Of a stretch of DNA of 64,000 nucleotides, positions 59,234 to 64,000 are shown one piece after another; the stretch's first letter is position 1, and the number at the start of each line of letters is the position of its first letter. Under the pieces are notes generated by a model. That model did no database searches. It was not told the DNA's origin and saw only the letters and a list, made by a program, of their open reading frames with translations. Where the stretch lies: contig JAIOAU010000013.1 in NCBI GenBank assembly GCA_019873655.1, forward strand, positions 1 to 64,000. The letters are read 5' to 3'. Position numbers and translations under genes: made by a program. The DNA comes from Chloroflexota bacterium (GTDB lineage: Bacteria > Chloroflexota > Anaerolineae > Anaerolineales > Villigracilaceae).

Positions 59234-60181
59234 ATGAAACTCACCGCCCTTGCCGGCGGGGTCGGCGGAGCGAAACTCGCCCACGGCCTCGCCCAAATCC
59301 TCCCCCCCGAAGACCTGACCGTCATCGTCAACACCGGCGATGACTTCGAGCATTTCGGCCTCTCTATCTCGCCGGACCTGGACACGGTCTGCTACACGCT
59401 GGCCGGGCTGGCCAATCCCGTCGCCGGCTGGGGCCGCGCCGACGAAACCTGGAACGCCATGGCAAATCTCAAACGCCTCGGCGCGCCGGACTGGTTCAAT
59501 CTCGGCGACAGCGACTTGGCGACTCACCTCGAGCGCACCCGGCGGCTGCGGGAAGGCCAGACCCTCAGCCAGATTACCCGCGACTTCTGCGCTGCCTGGG
59601 GCGTGCGCCACACCGTCCTGCCGATGAGCGATGACCCCGTCCGCACGATGGTGGACACGGTCGAATACGGCGAACTGCCCTTCCAGGAATACTTCGTCAA
59701 ACACCGCTGCGAGCCGCGCGTGCGCGGCTTCCGCTTTGCGGGGATCGAGTCCGCCCGCCCCGCCCCCGGCGTGCTGGAGGCCATCCAGGAAGCCGACGCG
59801 CTCGTCATCTGCCCGTCCAACCCCTGGGTGAGCATCGACCCCATCCTTTCCGTACTTCATCCTTCATCCTTCATCTTTCATCCTTTAGTTGTCGCCGTCT
59901 CCCCCATCCTCGGCGGGCGCACGGTCAAAGGCCCGGCGGCCAAGATGTTCGCCGAACTGGGCATCGAACCCTCCGCCCTGGCCGTCGCCGAGCACTACCG
60001 CGGCCTGCTGACCGGCTTCGTCCTCGACACCGTGGACGCGGCCCTCGCCCCCGCCCTGCAACGCGAAAACGTTCGAACGTTCATCACCAACACCCTCATG
60101 AATTCCCCCGCCGACCGCCGCCGTTTGGCCCAAGATGTGCTAAACTTTATTCGTTCCACACCACCGAACACTGAACACTGA
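59234..60181 (+). CDS. cofD: 2-phospho-L-lactate transferase (F420-0 or dehydro-F420-0 synthesis)
   Basis: A 315-residue enzyme joining the lactyl-, enolpyruvyl- or glyceryl-diphosphoguanosine to Fo. The N-terminus [50 protein letters not shown] and [19 protein letters not shown] are landmarks. An in-frame TTCATCC repeat at about residue 208-217 encodes [10 protein letters not shown] where other CofD proteins have an ordinary helix start. The C-terminus and stop come from another stutter repeat. Followed 16 bp later by cofC. Confidence 0.94.
   Translation: MKLTALAGGVGGAKLAHGLAQILPPEDLTVIVNTGDDFEHFGLSISPDLDTVCYTLAGLANPVAGWGRADETWNAMANLKRLGAPDWFNLGDSDLATHLERTRRLREGQTLSQITRDFCAAWGVRHTVLPMSDDPVRTMVDTVEYGELPFQEYFVKHRCEPRVRGFRFAGIESARPAPGVLEAIQEADALVICPSNPWVSIDPILSVLHPSSFIFHPLVVAVSPILGGRTVKGPAAKMFAELGIEPSALAVAEHYRGLLTGFVLDTVDAALAPALQRENVRTFITNTLMNSPADRRRLAQDVLNFIRSTPPNTEH
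59855..59886. repeat. In-frame CTTCATC stutter repeat in cofD
   Basis: Four imperfect tandem copies of CTTCATC / CTTTCATC are read through as [10 protein letters not shown]. Confidence 0.75.
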
Positions 60182-60196
60182 ATACTGAACACTGAC
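60164..60196. repeat. Stutter repeat at the cofD-cofC junction
   Basis: Tandem GAACACTGAACACTGAATACTG-like units fill the gap; the cofD TGA stop is one of the CACTGA units. Same family as the repeat at the npdG stop. Confidence 0.75.
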
Positions 60197-60197
60197 C

Positions 60198-60809
60198 ATG
60201 ACCATCTGGGCCATCGTCCCCGTCAAACCCCTGCGGCGCGGCAAAAGCCGCCTGGCCGGTATGCTGACCGAAGACCAGCGGGCGCGCCTCAACCGCTACC
60301 TGCTCCAGCACACCCTGGATACGCTCAACGAAGTCCCCGAAATCGAGCATACCCTGGTCGTCAGCCGCGACCCGGCCGCCCTGGCGCTGACCCGCGAAAT
60401 GGGCGGGCGAACCGTCCTGGAGGACGGCGCGCCGCAGTTCAACACCGCCATCCAGCGCGCCACCGTCGTCGCCCGCGCCCACGGAGCGCACGCCGTCCTG
60501 ATCCTGCCCGCCGACCTGCCGCTGATCGACCCGCCCGACATCCGCGCCCTGCTCGAGCGCGGCCAGAACCCGCCGGCGGTGGTCATCGCCCCTGACCGGC
60601 GTCAGGACGGGACGAACGGCCTGTTCGTCAACCCGGCCGGCCTGATCGAGTACGGCTACGGCCCCGGCTCCTTCCAGCGCCACAGCGAACGCGCCCGCCA
60701 GGCCGGCGCGCGGCTGGAAGTCATCGAAAACCCCGCCCTCGGCCTCGACCTCGACCTGCCCGAAGACCTGGAAGCCCTGGGCGGCCTGGAAATGCTCGGC
60801 ATCTCTTGA
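60198..60809 (+). CDS. cofC: 2-phospho-L-lactate (or related) guanylyltransferase
   Basis: A 203-residue nucleotidyltransferase making the GDP-activated side-chain precursor of F420 and releasing PPi. Landmarks are [17 protein letters not shown], the metal-binding [11 protein letters not shown] and [10 protein letters not shown]. Substrate (2-phospholactate, PEP or 3-phosphoglycerate) cannot be read from sequence. Between cofD and an LLM oxidoreductase, 10 bp upstream of the latter with AAGGAGG. Confidence 0.93.
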   Translation: MTIWAIVPVKPLRRGKSRLAGMLTEDQRARLNRYLLQHTLDTLNEVPEIEHTLVVSRDPAALALTREMGGRTVLEDGAPQFNTAIQRATVVARAHGAHAVLILPADLPLIDPPDIRALLERGQNPPAVVIAPDRRQDGTNGLFVNPAGLIEYGYGPGSFQRHSERARQAGARLEVIENPALGLDLDLPEDLEALGGLEMLGIS

Positions 60810-60819
60810 AGGAGGAAAC

Positions 60820-61812
<993 letters not shown>

Positions 61813-61857
61813 ATTTGCATCCTACAACCTCCGGCTCTCCAGAGCCAGAATTTAGGC

Positions 61858-61863
61858 TATAAT
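61858..61863 (+). promoter_or_regulatory. -10 box of the kimA-like gene
   Basis: TATAAT directly precedes a terminator hairpin and lies about 48 bp before the ATG. A GGCTCT-CC-AGAGCC hairpin lies just upstream, at 61833-61846. No good -35 box is visible. Confidence 0.4.
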
Positions 61864-61895
61864 AAGCCCTTGCTCTTGCCCGGCAAGGGCTTTTT
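61864..61895 (+). terminator. Intrinsic terminator, possibly an attenuator
   Basis: AAGCCCTTGC and GCAAGGGCTT form a perfect 10-bp stem with a nine-base loop, ending in TTTTT. It ends the LLM transcript. Because a -10 box lies immediately upstream, it may also lie inside the kimA-like leader. Confidence 0.85.
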
Positions 61896-61910
61896 CTATG
61901 CAAGGTACAT

Positions 61911-63854
61911 ATGCTTCCTGACGAACAACCCACCCCCATCATCCATCGCAAAACCGACGAGCGTCCGCCGCGCGACTGGCGCACCTGGCTCTTCGGCCCG
62001 CCGCTGCGCACCGCCGACGCGCCGCATCAGACCATCGGCAAATTCATCGGCCTGGCCGTCTTCGCCTCCGACGCCCTCTCCTCCACCGCCTACGCTTCCC
62101 AGGAAATTCTGTTCATCCTGGCCGCGGCCGGCAGCGCGGCGTTTGGCTACGTTTTCCCCATCTCTCTGGTCATCGTCGGCCTGCTGGTCATCGTCGCCAT
62201 TTCCTACGAGCAAACCATCCACGCCTACCCCGATGGCGGCGGAGCCTATACCGTCTCACGCGACAATCTCGGCCAGACCTTCGCCCTGATTGCCGGCGCG
62301 GCCCTGTTGACCGACTACATCCTGACCGTCGCGGTTTCGATCTCTTCGGGCGTGGCGCAAATCGTCTCGGCCTTCCCGCAATTGTTCCAATACCGCGTCG
62401 TCCTGGCGGTTGGCTTTGTCTGGTTCATGACGATGATTAACCTGCGCGGCGTCAAGGAATCCGGGGCCATCTTTGCTATCCCGACATATTTCTTTGTCAC
62501 CACGATGTTCATCACCGTCGGCGTCGGTTTCTACAAATCCCTGACCGGCTCTCTCGGTCAGGTCGTCAACCCGCCCGAAATCGAAGTGGCGCAAACGCTC
62601 ACGATGGTTACGCCGTTCCTGCTCCTGCACGCCTTCTCCAGCGGCACGGCTGCCCTGACCGGAATCGAGGCGATTTCCAACGGCATCACCGCCTTCAAAG
62701 AACCGCGCAGCCGCAACGCCGGCATCACGCTCATCTGGATGGCGGCCATCCTGAGCACGCTCTTCCTGGGCATCTCCTTCCTGGCAGGAAAGATCGGGGC
62801 TACCCCCTCCGAGGTCGAGACGGTCATCTCGCAGTTGAGCCGCACCGTCTTCAGCCGCGAAAGTCCCTGGTACTTGATGGGCATTACCGCAACGACGATC
62901 ATCCTCATCATGGCCGCCAACACCGCCTTCGCCGATTTTCCCCGCCTGAGTTCCATCGTCGCCCGCGACCGCTTCCTGCCGCGCCAGTTGTTCCTGCGCA
63001 GCGGACGGCTGGTCTTCTCCTACGGAATCACCACCCTGGCGCTGGTCGCCTCCTTGCTCATCATCGTCTTCCAGGCCAGCGTCAACCGCTTGATTCCGCT
63101 CTACGCGGTGGGCGTTTTCATGTCCTTTACCCTCTCGCAAGCGGGCATGGCGCACCGCTGGTGGAAAATCGGCCGCCTCAAGCCCGGCGAAACGCTGAAG
63201 GAACGCGGCTCCACGCTGAAGCACGACCCCAAATGGGCGGTCAAGATGGTCATCAACGGATTCGGCGCGGCCTGCACCTTTGTGGTCATGATCATCTTTG
63301 CTGTGACCAAATTCGTCCATGGCGCCTGGGTGGTGCTCATCCTCATCCCGTCGGTGGTGGCCTTCTTCCTGATGGTCCACCGGCACTATACGTCCCTGGC
63401 GCGGCGGCTCTCGCTGGAAAACTACCCCGGTCAGCCGCTGCGACCCGGGCGTCACCGCGTCCTGCTCCTGGTCAGCACCGTCCATCGCGGCACGCTCCAG
63501 GCCCTGGCCTACGCCCAGCGCCTTTCGGACGACGTCACCGCCGTCCATGTCGCCCTCGAACCCGAAGAGGCCGAAAAAGTGCGTCAGAAATGGCAAGTCT
63601 GGGGCGAAGGCGTGCGGCTGGTGATTCTCGAATCTCCCTACCGCATCCTGATGGAGCCGCTCCTCAAATACATTGGCGAAATTCTTACCCTGCAACAAAC
63701 CGGCGAGACCTTGACCATTGTGGTGCCGCAATTCGTGCCTTCGCGCAAGTGGCACGAACTCTTGCACACCAACACCGCCGACGCTTTGCGCGAACGGCTG
63801 CTCAATCATCCGGGCATCGTCATCACCGAGGTCCCCTATCAGGTCTCGGAGTAG
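61911..63854 (+). CDS. KimA-type K+ uptake transporter (APC superfamily)
   Basis: A 647-residue membrane protein with 12 expected helices and a cytoplasmic C-terminal domain. It follows the KimA pattern closely: LAVFASDALSSTAYASQEIL, YPDGGGAYTVSRDNLG, LLTDYILTVAVSISSG, LHAFSSGTAALTGIEAISNGI, LIPLYAVGVFMSFTLSQAGM. KimA of Bacillus is a high-affinity, proton-coupled K+ importer inhibited by c-di-AMP. A TrkA-type gene follows after 13 bp, supporting K+ transport. Earlier annotations would call this an amino acid permease. Confidence 0.85.
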   Translation: MLPDEQPTPIIHRKTDERPPRDWRTWLFGPPLRTADAPHQTIGKFIGLAVFASDALSSTAYASQEILFILAAAGSAAFGYVFPISLVIVGLLVIVAISYEQTIHAYPDGGGAYTVSRDNLGQTFALIAGAALLTDYILTVAVSISSGVAQIVSAFPQLFQYRVVLAVGFVWFMTMINLRGVKESGAIFAIPTYFFVTTMFITVGVGFYKSLTGSLGQVVNPPEIEVAQTLTMVTPFLLLHAFSSGTAALTGIEAISNGITAFKEPRSRNAGITLIWMAAILSTLFLGISFLAGKIGATPSEVETVISQLSRTVFSRESPWYLMGITATTIILIMAANTAFADFPRLSSIVARDRFLPRQLFLRSGRLVFSYGITTLALVASLLIIVFQASVNRLIPLYAVGVFMSFTLSQAGMAHRWWKIGRLKPGETLKERGSTLKHDPKWAVKMVINGFGAACTFVVMIIFAVTKFVHGAWVVLILIPSVVAFFLMVHRHYTSLARRLSLENYPGQPLRPGRHRVLLLVSTVHRGTLQALAYAQRLSDDVTAVHVALEPEEAEKVRQKWQVWGEGVRLVILESPYRILMEPLLKYIGEILTLQQTGETLTIVVPQFVPSRKWHELLHTNTADALRERLLNHPGIVITEVPYQVSE

Positions 63855-63867
63855 AAAGGAATCTTTT

Positions 63868-64000
63868 ATGAAAACTGTCGTCTTGGGCTGCGGACGTCTG
63901 GGGTCCGAACTGGCCGCCCGTCTCTATCGACGCGGTCACCAGGTCACCATCATTGACCAGACGGCCGCATCCTTCAACCGCCTGCCGCCCGATTTCCAGG
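63868..64000 (+). CDS. TrkA-type NAD-binding K+ channel regulator (5' part)
   Basis: The first 44 residues read MKTVVLGCGRLGSELAARLY...VTIIDQTAASFNRL, a Rossmann start GxGRxG with the acidic residue ending strand two, typical of TrkA/KtrA RCK-N domains. Ribosome binding site AAAGGA. The gene runs off the window. With the KimA-like gene it forms a K+ uptake operon. Confidence 0.85.
   Translation, partial: MKTVVLGCGRLGSELAARLYRRGHQVTIIDQTAASFNRLPPDFQ

Overview
The window looks like chromosomal DNA of a GC-rich member of the Chloroflexota, probably Anaerolineae-like. This is inferred from gene content and style: coenzyme F420 genes (npdG, cofE, cofD, cofC and an F420-type luciferase-like oxidoreductase), a membrane pyrophosphatase, a MetV-MetF fusion, a GldA/GldF/GldG-type ABC operon, and very many short stutter and hairpin repeats at gene junctions. 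No 16S rRNA or tRNA was found, so the assignment rests on protein content alone.

Layout. 1-300: probable right end of an IS21-like element and a branched inverted repeat. 0.3-2.6 kb: ABC exporter with a MarR regulator. 2.6-2.9 kb: palindromes and a truncated TIR gene. 2.9-13.1 kb: TPR protein, panB, a four-helix-bundle cassette, an unknown 419-residue protein, a GH10-like secreted glycosidase, and an ABM/ALDH/iron-ADH oxidation cluster. 13.1-19.3 kb (mostly minus): two YhfC-type membrane proteases, MetV-MetF fusion, CAP-LysM protein (plus), gpmA, ugpC-type ATPase. 19.5-25.8 kb: mutS interrupted by a LAGLIDADG intein, then hppA. 26-33 kb: GldA/F/G-DUF4340 operon, rpoD, a MITE-like element, a GT-C-like membrane protein. 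33-39 kb: bcp, response regulator, UbiA-like protein, SDR, proline dehydrogenase, beta-lactamase-fold protein, zinc-ribbon protein. 39-45.6 kb: membrane NACHT-HEAT protein, ssnA, then npdG-cofE-PPase-nitroreductase. 46-58.8 kb: accessory island. 59.2-61.8 kb: cofD-cofC-LLM oxidoreductase. 61.9-64 kb: KimA-type K+ transporter and the start of a TrkA-type protein.

The most interesting part is the island at 46-59 kb. It sits between the two halves of what reads as one F420 locus, and both of its ends carry the same pair of about 82-bp direct repeats. Inside are an Eco57I-like restriction-methylation protein, a RAYT/IS200-type transposase beside three identical 106-bp REP cassettes, a compact operon of a NurA-like nuclease, a HerA-like ATPase with an atypical P-loop, a second DNA methyltransferase and an 86-residue protein, then a methylase remnant, an FRG-domain protein and several unknown genes. 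From about 50 kb the DNA is visibly more AT-rich than the flanks. I read this as a candidate antiviral module.

A second theme is short-repeat invasion of genes. Stutter repeats supply the stop codons of npdG, the nitroreductase, cofD and the four-helix-bundle gene, and related repeats are inserted in frame within mutS, cofD and the nitroreductase.
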